A stretch of DNA of 64,000 bases from Bacteroidota bacterium (GTDB lineage: Bacteria > Bacteroidota > Bacteroidia > Flavobacteriales_D > Crocinitomicaceae): the NCBI GenBank assembly GCA_016866255.1, contig VGMY01000002.1, positions 1 to 64,000 of the forward strand, written 5' to 3'. The notes under the pieces are model-generated. The model was not told the origin of the DNA. It ran no database searches and worked only from the letters and a program-made list of their open reading frames with translations. This document shows positions 1 to 8,843 of this stretch, in pieces (the stretch's first letter is position 1; each line of letters opens with the position of its first letter). A program made the translations under genes and the position numbers.

Positions 1-747
1 CGGATTCGAGGTCCATCTCGCCATAAAACAGCACCATGTGAAATTGATGTACTCCGCTTGAGTAAGGCCAAGTTTGCTCGAATGAACCTTCAATTCGTTG
101 AATGGGAATTTTGTTAAAGTCTCCCGATTGCCAACTTGATTACCTTTTACCTCGGTAAATTCACCAAAATTAGTGGATGGGATAAGGTACTTACTGTAGG
201 CCTCAAGCGCAGAGCCGTGGTCCATATTTTTCCACGCTTCATACCAACCCTTTATGCTGCGTTTGGGTAAGTGGAGTTTCGGGGAATGAAGCAACCGAAT
301 GAAATCTCCCAACAATTGTTGACGTCCCCAACCATCGTACAATAAGTGGTGATTGGTTAGCAATAAATAGCAACCTTGGGGAGTAATAAACCAATCAAAC
401 CTTAGCGCAGGTTCTTGAGCCAGGTTGAAACCTTGATTTCTAATGCGGTTTTTCTCCGATTGCATTTCATCCCATGAACATTCCCTAGTAGAAATTTGCG
501 GTTTTCCATTGCGCAACGTAACCCAAACGGGTTGTTTCAAACCTGCGTAAAGTACCTGAGAACGCAGGCATTCATAGGATGCAATGAGCGTTGTGATTCC
601 GTTCAATATATCCGTGAATTCGAAGGATTTAACTTGAAATAATAACTGTTGTACGTATTCTGAACTGCTGCTTTTTAAGCTCGCACTGAGCATGAACTGT
701 TGCGCTGGTAGCAACGGAACAATCGATTCAATATCTTCTTTGTTCAT
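1..747 (-). CDS. NRPS D, N-terminal condensation domain (partial, runs off the window)
   Basis: This is the start of a fourth synthetase protein; only about 249 residues are inside the window. The reverse strand from the ATG at 747 gives MNKEDIESIVPLLPAQQFML, where the LLPAQQFML stretch is the C1 motif of a condensation domain. HHLLYDGW (near 340) is an intact HHxxxDG catalytic motif. The C domain starts almost at residue 1, so there is no separate N-terminal docking domain. The stop of NRPS C and this ATG overlap as TAATG, which implies translational coupling and places this protein directly after NRPS C. NRPS C ends in an epimerization domain, so this C domain should be of the DCL type, accepting a D-residue donor; that is inferred from position. 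Later domains, including any thioesterase, lie beyond position 1. Confidence 0.93.
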   Translation of the reverse strand, partial: MNKEDIESIVPLLPAQQFMLSASLKSSSSEYVQQLLFQVKSFEFTDILNGITTLIASYECLRSQVLYAGLKQPVWVTLRNGKPQISTRECSWDEMQSEKNRIRNQGFNLAQEPALRFDWFITPQGCYLLLTNHHLLYDGWGRQQLLGDFIRLLHSPKLHLPKRSIKGWYEAWKNMDHGSALEAYSKYLIPSTNFGEFTEVKGNQVGNRETLTKFPFNELKVHSSKLGLTQAEYINFTWCCFMARWTSNP

Positions 748-3700
748 TAAAGGTCGTTCAATAGATCATCAATCGCATGGAGATCGTCTTGATCGATGGA
801 TACGTCGATGTGAGGACGATGACCGAGATGCTTTGCCAGATATTTTTGGGAAAATTGTTCGAATGCATCGCAATACGAAGTTAGTTCAAAATTGGGATGG
901 GAACGGAACATCCAGCGCAATTTACCTTCCACGATTAAAGCGTTTATTTCAACATGGGCAAGCATGCTGTTTTCCAGGTCCACCATTGCTCCTTGCGAAA
1001 TGCTGGAAGGACGAGCCAATCCTCCCCAGTTTTCATCGAAACTTCCTAAAAAGTTGATCAACAACGGATAGCAAGGTTTCGCATACCCTTCGGTTCCCAT
1101 GTAGGCCAATTGGTAGGGAGAAATCTCCTTACTAACAACGTGAAGGTGCTCCAAAAGTTGGTCAACTGGAACATGCTCCTGGATAGGAACAGGATAAAAT
1201 TGGGTAAACCATCCCAAACTTTCTGCTAATCCCGGAATGGAATCGTAGGATCGTCCATGGGTTTCCATCATTGGTGTCACCATGGGTAAGGCGTGTTCAC
1301 CCCAGGCACCCATTACTAAGAACAAAATTTTTTCGTTGACATGCCTTTCCGCTTCCCATCTTCTTAAAAAAGTTTCCGTTCTATCCATCTCCCAATCAAA
1401 AGTGATGTAGCGTGATTTTTGATAGGAGCACGGCGACCATTCTTCCCATGGATTAAACCAGGTTTTCGAAAGGTAGGGTAAATGCGTGCTCAGTTTTTTC
1501 AAGGCAAATTGCACCTTAGCAAAAATGGAGGGTCCTTCATAGCGCATGCCTTTTCCTTGAAGTCTTTCTTTCAATTCATCTAATATAATGCGCCATGAAA
1601 ATCCATCGCAATAGAAATGGTGTATTGCGATGAACAAATAGGTTTGTTCTCCCACCGATAAGACTGCAGCTCCCGCAACTGGGCCCTGAGATAAGTCGAA
1701 GGAAGATTGGATCCTTTCGCAAACCAAGGTTATCTCTTCCGTTGTTGCTAAGGCTTCTATGGTAACCATAGGATGGATTCCTGGTTGCCAACCAGATTGG
1801 TAAACTTGCCGTAAAATGGGAAATGCAGCCAAGGTCTCGTTCACCAAGGATCCCATGGTTTCAAGGGGTATAGGCACATTAATCTCCAGTAAAATAGATT
1901 GGTTAAAATGGTTTTTATTCCCTTTATACTCCTCCAGAAACCAGGCTTGAATCGGAGTTAATTCAAGTTCATCGTGGGAAGAAACAGGTTTGTTTTCCAT
2001 TTCAAGGGTTTGTAAAAACGCATCTAAGGACGCTGCGTTTAGTAGATCGTTAATGCCAGCGCCATACCCCCAAGTATTGAGTTTGCCAATCAGCCTTAAT
2101 CCGAGGATTGAGTCCCCACCTTGTTCAATGAATCCATAAGATCCATTTAACGTTTCAAAAAGGGGCAATTCCTTGAGTTTAAGCAGTAGGGCACTAGCAC
2201 TTTGATCTGGATTCAAGGTAAGGGAATTTTCGCTTTCAAAGCTTTGAAGCATGCTAAGTTCATCGATTTTTCCATTGCTGTTCTCGGGGAACTTTTCCAT
2301 CAACACGAGGGCGTCAGGGCGCATGTAGGCTGGGAATTTCTGAACAAGAAAGCGCTGAATTTTTTCTTTCAAACGTTCGTCGCTATGTTCTATAAACAAC
2401 ACAAAGGAATGCGCGTAGAAACAGTACCTTATCCTTTTTATTTCATGGAATGCTTGGCTCACGCTTTGCTCAATTTCATGGAGTTCGAACCGTTGTCCCA
2501 AACGTTTTACTTGCCGATCGTTTCTCCCAATTAACGTAATGGCACCATGACGTTTTACGCCGAAATCACCGGTTCTGTAATAGGACCTGCCGTTGTGTTC
2601 AAAAAATCCTCCTTCCGTGTCAATGTATCCCAATGCAACTCCATCGCCGCCAATGACAATTTCACCAACGATACCCTCAGGTACTTCTCGTAAGAGTGCA
2701 TTGCAAATATGGACCGTTTCATGCTTTAGTGCACGTCCAATGGTAGGATGGTATTCTTCACTTAAATCAACGATGGTGCTGTAGGTGGTGGTTTCCGTAG
2801 GACCGTACCAATTTTTAACTATCAGGGAGGGGTTCGTTGATTTTAAGTGTTTCCAAAGGGATTCGGTAAAGGGTTCTCCGGCGCTGTGTACCACAGATAA
2901 GTGCCTGATTTCATGGGCTTCAAGTCGCGAAAGTACCGATGGAACGGTGTTCAATAACCCCTTAGGAAAACGTTCTATGGCTCGTTCTAATTGAAGGATA
3001 TCGCCTACAACGACGACTGATTTTCCTATGTATAAGCCGTAAAGGTTTTCAAACAGTGATAAGTCGAACCCTAAATTGGTTATGCTGAATAGGTGATCAA
3101 ATGATGTTGGATTGACATGGTCTTTACACGCATGGAAGAACGCAGATAGGTTTTTGTGACTTAATTTCACTCCTTTTGGCATTCCCGTAGATCCCGAAGT
3201 AAACAAGACATAAGCTTCGTCTTCCATACCAAGTTCAGGTAAGCTTCGGTTTTCCAACGATAATGCAATGTTTTCAAAAGCAAGATATGGAATATCAACA
3301 GGGATTGGCATTTGAGGGTTAGGACCTAATATCATTGTGCAATTTGCCATCGATAATACTTGCTGTATTCGATCTTCAGGCCAACTTGGATTTAAAGGGA
3401 CGTAACTGTATCCGCAACGCATTATCGCATAAATAATGCAAGGAGTCCAGTGATTTTTTTCTCCATAAATGCCGATACGACTGCCTTTTGTAGCCCCGGA
3501 AAGCACCTCATTTAATCGATATACCCAAGATGGTGTATCCGACATGGCTAGGAAGGCCTCAGAGGAAGCATCGAAAATGCTTGACTTAGTTTGCTCCAAA
3601 ACCTCATCCACTACCTCGGTCCATAAGGGAAATTCCTTTGGCTGCTCGGGTTCTATCGAAGGTTCGAAGGTTACCAGTGGCTGATCTATATCCCTTTGTA

Positions 3701-5639
3701 TACGTTCCACCATCGAGGCCACTTGGTCTAAGAAATAGGCAACATATGCTTCATTCAATAATTCATTTTGATAAATGGCCTTGAATTGATAGTGGTCTCC
3801 ATCCGGCATTATTAACAAGGTCATTGCGTAGCCAGTTCGTTCAAGGTTGTATACTAAGTTTCCCGAAATCCGCTGGCCTTTTACTTGGTTATAGGGGTAG
3901 TTTTCATAAACAAACAGCACATCGGGAATTTCCAAGTTTTCGCTGGCTTCTAAGGGAGCATGCTCAAGCGACAAGCCTAGTTGCTGTCCTTCAATTACCT
4001 TTCGGCAAATCGTGCCAAGGTTATCCTCGGGCTGCCAATTCCAGCCAATAAGGATATTTTTGATGAACAATCCTACGGCGGTTTCTGCAAACTCGGGAAG
4101 GAGAGATCGACCGCTTGAAATACCGTGAATGTAGCTTTGATGTTGTCCCGTTAACGCAAAATTGGCCATACTCAACGCACCTAAAAACACCTGTTGAGGG
4201 GTCATTCCTTCTTGCGAACAAAAGGAGGATAGCCCGGAAAAATCCCGCCTTATTTCGATTTCTGCAAAGCCGGTTAATGCGCTTCGTTGCTTGTTGAAAT
4301 GAAGCGGTGCCAAGTCTTTAAAAAAGGCTGTCTTTTCAGCCATCGGCAAGGAACCAAGTGCTTTTTCTTTTTGGTGAACTAAGTACTGAAAGTTGGGTTG
4401 AACAATAGGTTTTTCGTCGGTATCCAGGCCTTCAATGAACTGCTGGATCAACAAACCCACACTCCATCCGTCCAATAGCACATGATGGTGCGACCATAGT
4501 AGATAGTTGGCATCCAAACAGCGGAAAGACTGACATCGCATTAATTGGGATGGAAATCCTTCTTCCAGATCTTTTGTTAGGATGGTATCCACAGAATCTA
4601 CGCTTCCAAGGTCTCGGAAATCCGCTTCCCAGTCGTGCACTTCCTGAAACCACACATGATGTTCTTGCTCGACGGTTATCCGCAACTGTGGATAAGCGGT
4701 CCAGATCTTTTGAAAAGCCTGTTCCAAAACAGTCGGTTCCGGCGATTGGCTGAGCTCAAAGAGAAATTGTTCGTGGTAAATTCCACTGGCCGAAGCTGCA
4801 CGTTGTGTCCAGATCTTCTCCTGCATAATCGTTAACGGAAAACGCAGGGGTTGAAAGGCTGTTTCGGGTGCATTGACCGATTCTTTTAAGTCCCATAGAA
4901 GCAAGCTAGGGGCGTTAAGCAGGGATCCAAAATCACCTTCAAATCCTAAAGAGCGTATTTTCGACAAAAGGCGAATGGCTTGTATCGAATCTCCTCCGTT
5001 GGAAAAATAACTCTTGTTCCAGTTTAAAGGTTGCTCGAAGATGGAATCCCAAGCTTCATGGAGTGCACTTGTTTTTCTTTGCGTTTTTTCTAGCGCTAGT
5101 TGAACAATAGAAGCTCCACTATGCAGGAGTTTGCCCGCAAGCGAATCATCCTTGGGAAGAATGCAATCTACAATACACAGAGAAAGGTCTTGCGTAAATG
5201 GAGCAAATTCAGGAGAATAGAATACCTGAAATCCTTTCAAATCTTCCGATAAACAAAAAGCTATGGGATAGAGGGAAGGGTCAAGGGTCTGAGCAACGAT
5301 GATTCCTGAATCTAAGCTGGCTTGATATTGATTTGGGCTGATGACGTGCGATTTAAGGCCTGTCATAATTGCTTTAGCTCCTTCCCGAAAGTCTCCTAAA
5401 CCCGTTGTCGGAATCGAAATCAAGGTTCGGTCGTGTTGAATTACCAAAGAAATCGGAATCGAGTGCGCATAAAGTAACTCGCGTACAATGCTGATAAATA
5501 GCACTTTACCATTGTTGATGTTGCCCTTGCACCAACCACTGAAAATTTCAGGAAGCTGGAAATCTTGCGATTGCCGGCAAGTGTCTTCGGAGCTTAGATG
5601 AATGAATTGATTTTTCAGAAAATGCCCTTTATGTTCCAT
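747..5639 (-). CDS. NRPS C: [unassigned N-term]-T-C-A-T-E
   Basis: A 1630-residue NRPS. Residues 1-190 match no domain I recognise. A carrier domain follows (FSNGGDSIQAIRL, Ser near 218), then a C domain (HHHVLLDGW near 386) and an A domain (FTSGSTGMPKG near 816, NWYGPTETT, YYRTGDF, NSNGKIDE). A second carrier has QGGDSILGL near 1175. The last domain is an epimerization domain: HHFYCDGFSWRI near 1343, ETHGRSYDS, LGWFTQFYPV and INFLGSFDE fit E-domain rather than C-domain motifs. My hand-read A pocket code is D-L-F-N-H-A-W-T-Y-(K), closest to alanine codes such as DLFNNALTYK; weak. The first carrier has no A domain of its own. The C domain that should feed it is the last domain of NRPS B. The protein ends in an acidic tail (DDLHAIDDLLNDL), a likely docking motif. 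Confidence 0.95.
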   Translation of the reverse strand: MEHKGHFLKNQFIHLSSEDTCRQSQDFQLPEIFSGWCKGNINNGKVLFISIVRELLYAHSIPISLVIQHDRTLISIPTTGLGDFREGAKAIMTGLKSHVISPNQYQASLDSGIIVAQTLDPSLYPIAFCLSEDLKGFQVFYSPEFAPFTQDLSLCIVDCILPKDDSLAGKLLHSGASIVQLALEKTQRKTSALHEAWDSIFEQPLNWNKSYFSNGGDSIQAIRLLSKIRSLGFEGDFGSLLNAPSLLLWDLKESVNAPETAFQPLRFPLTIMQEKIWTQRAASASGIYHEQFLFELSQSPEPTVLEQAFQKIWTAYPQLRITVEQEHHVWFQEVHDWEADFRDLGSVDSVDTILTKDLEEGFPSQLMRCQSFRCLDANYLLWSHHHVLLDGWSVGLLIQQFIEGLDTDEKPIVQPNFQYLVHQKEKALGSLPMAEKTAFFKDLAPLHFNKQRSALTGFAEIEIRRDFSGLSSFCSQEGMTPQQVFLGALSMANFALTGQHQSYIHGISSGRSLLPEFAETAVGLFIKNILIGWNWQPEDNLGTICRKVIEGQQLGLSLEHAPLEASENLEIPDVLFVYENYPYNQVKGQRISGNLVYNLERTGYAMTLLIMPDGDHYQFKAIYQNELLNEAYVAYFLDQVASMVERIQRDIDQPLVTFEPSIEPEQPKEFPLWTEVVDEVLEQTKSSIFDASSEAFLAMSDTPSWVYRLNEVLSGATKGSRIGIYGEKNHWTPCIIYAIMRCGYSYVPLNPSWPEDRIQQVLSMANCTMILGPNPQMPIPVDIPYLAFENIALSLENRSLPELGMEDEAYVLFTSGSTGMPKGVKLSHKNLSAFFHACKDHVNPTSFDHLFSITNLGFDLSLFENLYGLYIGKSVVVVGDILQLERAIERFPKGLLNTVPSVLSRLEAHEIRHLSVVHSAGEPFTESLWKHLKSTNPSLIVKNWYGPTETTTYSTIVDLSEEYHPTIGRALKHETVHICNALLREVPEGIVGEIVIGGDGVALGYIDTEGGFFEHNGRSYYRTGDFGVKRHGAITLIGRNDRQVKRLGQRFELHEIEQSVSQAFHEIKRIRYCFYAHSFVLFIEHSDERLKEKIQRFLVQKFPAYMRPDALVLMEKFPENSNGKIDELSMLQSFESENSLTLNPDQSASALLLKLKELPLFETLNGSYGFIEQGGDSILGLRLIGKLNTWGYGAGINDLLNAASLDAFLQTLEMENKPVSSHDELELTPIQAWFLEEYKGNKNHFNQSILLEINVPIPLETMGSLVNETLAAFPILRQVYQSGWQPGIHPMVTIEALATTEEITLVCERIQSSFDLSQGPVAGAAVLSVGEQTYLFIAIHHFYCDGFSWRIILDELKERLQGKGMRYEGPSIFAKVQFALKKLSTHLPYLSKTWFNPWEEWSPCSYQKSRYITFDWEMDRTETFLRRWEAERHVNEKILFLVMGAWGEHALPMVTPMMETHGRSYDSIPGLAESLGWFTQFYPVPIQEHVPVDQLLEHLHVVSKEISPYQLAYMGTEGYAKPCYPLLINFLGSFDENWGGLARPSSISQGAMVDLENSMLAHVEINALIVEGKLRWMFRSHPNFELTSYCDAFEQFSQKYLAKHLGHRPHIDVSIDQDDLHAIDDLLNDL

Positions 5640-5740
5640 GCATCTTCTTTTTGCTCTTTAAAATCATGGTATTAAGATGACAAGATAATGAAAATTTGTT
5701 GTTGTGTGAACATTTTTATCGGTTTTTGGATAGGTCGGAA

Positions 5741-5950
5741 TTAATCTTTTAGTCCGTAGTTAACAAGGGCACTTATCGATGAAATACAATGGTAGGACAC
5801 CGGTTTATTGCGTTCAAATACATCCGTGCGCAATCCATCGATGGGTTGTTGGTTCTTTAAACTCCCTCCCAATAGTACGATTTCGCCCAATCTAAAGTGA
5901 TTAACGCCTGAGGACTTTAGCAATTCGGTATGCTCAAAGGATACCGATGT
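5741..5950 (-). pseudogene. Remnant of an ornithine/alanine-racemase-family gene
   Basis: The reverse strand has about 68 open codons with no ATG; only a TTG at 5923 could serve as a start. The reading VNHFRLGEIVLLG followed by IDGLRTDVFE closely resembles the 'nLRvGEs..LG ... gm..DvFEL' segment of PLP-dependent ornithine/alanine racemases (Orr/YhfX group). ALVNYGLKD at the end resembles the later 'AILAIGQQD' motif of the same family. About 20-25 residues that normally separate the two segments are missing, and neither the PLP-lysine N-terminal half nor the C-terminus is present. I therefore read it as a decayed gene with an internal deletion. It lies between the small ORF and NRPS C. The family assignment rests on remembered motifs. 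Confidence 0.5.
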
Positions 5951-6014
5951 TCAGCATTAAACGGGTCTTTGATGTCTGTTTGTGCCCGAATGGTTTAAGT
6001 TCATGTCAATGCTT

Positions 6015-6242
6015 TCATCTTCGATGAAAACCCCCTTGTAATCCTTGACGGGCCATAGCTTGTATTAATACTGACTTTTGGGTGTCCGATAGATCTCGAA
6101 TTAGTACGGAACTCGTTGGAGCGATTATTTCATCTTGCCATCCAAGACTGGATTTCCAAATATTGCTGTAGAGGAGCTCTTGATTCTCCTTTTGTATTTC
6201 GAGAATAAAATCTTTAGCAACAAATTCATGAATTACTTTCAT
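6015..6242 (-). CDS. Small protein of unknown function in the NRPS operon
   Basis: A 75-residue ORF starting 26 bases after the PhyH dioxygenase stop, same strand. I do not recognise it. It is weakly charged, has no signal peptide or membrane segment, contains Trp-rich centre IWKSSLGWQDE and a helical C-terminal part (LSDTQKSVLIQAMARQG). Its size and position would suit an MbtH-like A-domain chaperone, but the MbtH signature (NxExQxSxWP ... PxGW) is not there, so I do not assign that. It could be a real small operon protein or debris next to the racemase remnant; operon position and an ATG start slightly favour a real gene. Confidence 0.4.
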   Translation of the reverse strand: MKVIHEFVAKDFILEIQKENQELLYSNIWKSSLGWQDEIIAPTSSVLIRDLSDTQKSVLIQAMARQGLQGGFHRR

Positions 6243-6268
6243 ACGTTTAGTGGTTTAAAGAGATCGGT

Positions 6269-7024
6269 TCAATTTTTCCAAGCAATGGGCGTTCGGTCCG
6301 TGTTGCAAAGATAAACAGGTCTCGGAGAGTCGTTGGACGGAAGGTTGGAACACGCGTTAAAGGTTAAAATCATAATTTTTCTTGAAAAATCCCGGTATGA
6401 AACTCCTGAGCCATGGATTAGATTTGGGTCAAACAGCAGCAAGCTACCCTTGGGTCCTGTCGTTTTTTCCAAACCGTATTTATGCTGGAAGTAGGATTTT
6501 TCTTCTTCAGAAAAACTGAACAATAAATCACTTGAGGCACTTCCTTCAAGGGAGTAATCGGTATGCTCATTCGCTTCACGGTCCAGGAATTCACGATGGC
6601 TTCCCGGAATGACTTCCAGTTCTCCCGATCCCTCATGAACATCGTCCAAATAAACAACGGCATTTAAAAAACAATTTTCTGGGAAATAATCGAAAACCTT
6701 CCAAAACGGAAAATCGCGGTGGAAAGGCCAAACGGAAGATTCCTGTTGGTTCTTTATATTGACCTTCGTTTGATGAAGGTAGACCTGATCCCCTAAAATC
6801 CTTTGGGTAATTTCACAAAGCAGGCGCTGCTTTTCAATCCAAGCGGTAAATTGGGGGTTGTTGTGAAAACCGTAAAGGGATCGCAGGGTGCTTTGATCTT
6901 GCTCATAAAACGGTTCAGCGCCTTCGTCCAGCAAGTCATTAAAGCTTGGTACATGGCAGAAAACTTCGGGAATCAATACATAACCCTGCTCAACGTAGTT
7001 TTTTATCAACGCTTCTATATCCAT
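6269..7024 (-). CDS. PhyH-family Fe(II)/2-oxoglutarate dioxygenase (tailoring hydroxylase)
   Basis: A 251-residue protein of the phytanoyl-CoA dioxygenase fold. The iron-binding HxD is in WPFHRDFPFW (His near 99), the distal His in LLLFDPNLIHGSG and the 2-oxoglutarate Arg in FSRKIM. YLDDVHEGSGELEVIPGSH is the typical core strand pair. Because the acidic iron ligand is kept (HRD), hydroxylation is expected rather than SyrB2-type halogenation. No signal peptide, so it is cytoplasmic and likely acts on a free or carrier-bound amino acid. It starts two bases after the phosphopantetheinyl transferase stop and belongs to the same operon. The substrate cannot be told from sequence; ectoine- or amino-acid-hydroxylase-like enzymes are the nearest family pattern. 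Confidence 0.87.
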   Translation of the reverse strand: MDIEALIKNYVEQGYVLIPEVFCHVPSFNDLLDEGAEPFYEQDQSTLRSLYGFHNNPQFTAWIEKQRLLCEITQRILGDQVYLHQTKVNIKNQQESSVWPFHRDFPFWKVFDYFPENCFLNAVVYLDDVHEGSGELEVIPGSHREFLDREANEHTDYSLEGSASSDLLFSFSEEEKSYFQHKYGLEKTTGPKGSLLLFDPNLIHGSGVSYRDFSRKIMILTFNACSNLPSNDSPRPVYLCNTDRTPIAWKN

Positions 7025-7026
7025 CT

Positions 7027-7641
7027 TTATTTTAACGAAACTAACCTAGTATTTTTATCACACTTTACAAAATTAAGTTCAGCATTTAAAGGCGTCCCCA
7101 CACTGAAAATATACGATTCATTTTCTGTTATTTCGACTTTTACGACATGCAAATGCTCTGAGGTTGTTGGTTTTATCGTCTTTGGGTCTTCGGTAAAACC
7201 CGTTCCCCGTAATTTAGAAACGGCTTCTTTTTCTGAAAAGGCTTGTAATATGCGGAAGGCATCTCCTTGAATTTTTTCCCAGGTTGCACCATCAAATGCC
7301 ACCGAAAGCGCTTCGATTTCTCGCTGTTCTAATTGTTCAATATCAACCCCAACCGGACTATCCGAGACAGCGACGAACACCCATCCATTCGAATGGCTAA
7401 TTGAACAATAGCCAGTATCCAAAAGGGGTTGCCCCAAAGGACTCTTTCGGAAATTGAGCGAAAGTAAGGAAGATCCAAAAACGATTTGACAAAGGTCGTT
7501 CAAAAGAGTTCGTGCAACCAAGGATTCTTTTTTGCGCTGCAGATGTTTAAAGGAGTTGGTGTAGGCGTCCTCCGAAACCATAGCCGGCATTTCAGGACTA
7601 TTAACATGCAATAAGGCTAAGTGTACTTTTTGAAGTTTCAA
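7027..7641 (-). CDS. Sfp-type 4'-phosphopantetheinyl transferase
   Basis: A 204-residue enzyme that would transfer the phosphopantetheine arm from CoA to the carrier-domain serines of the NRPSs. Motifs in order: SPLGQPLL, SISHSNGW, VGVDIEQL (Mg-binding Asp) and FSEKEAVSKLRGTG, the variant of WxxKEAxxK. The length fits the Sfp family. Its start is a TTG at 7641 that overlaps the dehydrogenase stop as TTGA; an ATG start would lose the N-terminal strand. A dedicated transferase inside the operon supports a working biosynthetic cluster. Confidence 0.9.
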   Translation of the reverse strand: MKLQKVHLALLHVNSPEMPAMVSEDAYTNSFKHLQRKKESLVARTLLNDLCQIVFGSSLLSLNFRKSPLGQPLLDTGYCSISHSNGWVFVAVSDSPVGVDIEQLEQREIEALSVAFDGATWEKIQGDAFRILQAFSEKEAVSKLRGTGFTEDPKTIKPTTSEHLHVVKVEITENESYIFSVGTPLNAELNFVKCDKNTRLVSLK

Positions 7642-8843
7642 AACAGCGAAGGAAATTGGTTTTCAGGGTCCAAGCTTTTTTTTAGCGATTTATAAACGTT
7701 TTTTTGCCATTTTGATGCGCACTTGCGGTATCGATCGCGATGCACCCTTCCAATGCCGTGTTCGCCGGAGATGCTTCCGTCAAAATCAAGCACCACTTGG
7801 TCGAATTCAGTTTGTACGACTTCCCAAGTTTCACGTTCTTTTGCACCATTGAAAAATGCGTGAATGTGATAGTTTCCATCTCCCGCATGGCCAAAAACAA
7901 TATGCTCAAATGAACCATCCATCAGCAGTTTCGAAAGGTTTGCCACGCCCATTGCAGCATGCTTTACCGGGAAACTAACATCTAAATCTACGAAGGGCTT
8001 GTAGTTTTGTAAGTTATGGCCAATCTGAAATCTTTCTTCCATGGTTGAAGGTGCCTCGGAGGTAATTCGAAATTCGGAAGAAGCGAGGATGTCCGTGTTC
8101 AATGGTTTGCTAAACGCCGCCCAAATTACATTTTCGGTGCTCTTACTGCTGAACTTTAATGCGTCTTCCGATGCCAATTCCAGCACATAGGGGTCGTACT
8201 GGAGCCATTGCGGAACGGACTGCATTAAGGTGCTCAAATCGTCGGAGGCGATACGGTAATAATGTAAATCCGGCAATTTTGGTATGCAGCGAAGCAATGC
8301 CGATACAATAATTCCTAAGGTTCCTTCGGAGCCTATCCAAATGGATTTATCCATAATTCCTTGAGAAACCTTGTTCGACTTTCCTCCAACTAAAAAACGC
8401 TCCCCCGAAGCAGTCATGATCTCTAATTCCAGAACAGCATTACCAATTTTTCCATACTTTAGGGAGAGAGGTCCCCCTCCATTGCAGGCGAGCATGCCTC
8501 CCAAGGTTGCGCGTTCCGAACTACCGGGAATTATTGGAAATTCCCATCCGCCATTCCTCACAAAGACTTGCAATTCTTTCATCGTTGTACCGCATTCGCA
8601 TTGTATAATACCTGATTTTTGGTCATACCATTCGATTCGTGTTAATTGAGATACGTCGATGTAACATTCCTCGGACAAGGGAACAGCGCCCCCACTGACA
8701 CCTGTTAGACCCGCACCAATTCGGAAAGATACATGGGGTCGTTTGCGAACGAATTTTTCAAGTGAATCAATGGTAGGTGGCGAATAGAATTCACAGGGGG
8801 TTCCACGTAATCCCGAATAATCAGCAACATCAAACGTCGCCAT
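7638..8843 (-). CDS. FAD-linked 2-hydroxyacid dehydrogenase (GlcD/D-LDH type), probable 4-hydroxymandelate oxidizer
   Basis: A 401-residue flavoprotein of the VAO/PCMH superfamily. The FAD-binding half has FRIGAGLTGVSGG, IIPGSSERATLGGML, NGGGPLSLKYG and WIGSEGTLGII. The C-terminal FAD-oxidase domain has FGHAGDGNYHIH and SGEHGIGRVHR, the signature of D-2-hydroxyacid dehydrogenases such as GlcD and D-lactate dehydrogenase. Lying between the hydroxymandelate synthase-like gene (14-base overlap) and the transferase, it is inferred to oxidise 4-hydroxymandelate to 4-hydroxyphenylglyoxylate. Actinomycete glycopeptide clusters use an unrelated FMN-dependent glycolate-oxidase-fold enzyme (Hmo) for this step. 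At 401 residues it is shorter than typical GlcD (about 460-500), but both domains are recognisable. Known HmaS makes the S isomer, whereas this family usually prefers D-hydroxyacids, so stereochemistry is open. Confidence 0.88.
   Translation of the reverse strand: MATFDVADYSGLRGTPCEFYSPPTIDSLEKFVRKRPHVSFRIGAGLTGVSGGAVPLSEECYIDVSQLTRIEWYDQKSGIIQCECGTTMKELQVFVRNGGWEFPIIPGSSERATLGGMLACNGGGPLSLKYGKIGNAVLELEIMTASGERFLVGGKSNKVSQGIMDKSIWIGSEGTLGIIVSALLRCIPKLPDLHYYRIASDDLSTLMQSVPQWLQYDPYVLELASEDALKFSSKSTENVIWAAFSKPLNTDILASSEFRITSEAPSTMEERFQIGHNLQNYKPFVDLDVSFPVKHAAMGVANLSKLLMDGSFEHIVFGHAGDGNYHIHAFFNGAKERETWEVVQTEFDQVVLDFDGSISGEHGIGRVHRDRYRKCASKWQKNVYKSLKKSLDPENQFPSLF

Noticed and set aside
692-1057. 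Plus-strand 121-residue ORF opposite NRPS C/D junction
   Set aside because: Antisense to strong NRPS coding on the minus strand, no recognisable domain.
1191-2060. Second condensation domain at the end of NRPS C
   Set aside because: HHFYCDGFSWRI, LGWFTQFYPV and INFLGSFDE are epimerization-domain motifs.
6015-6242. MbtH-like protein
   Set aside because: Size and position fit, but the conserved NxExQxSxWP and PxGW signature is absent.
6269-7024. Non-heme iron halogenase
   Set aside because: Halogenases lack the iron-binding carboxylate; here HRD is intact.
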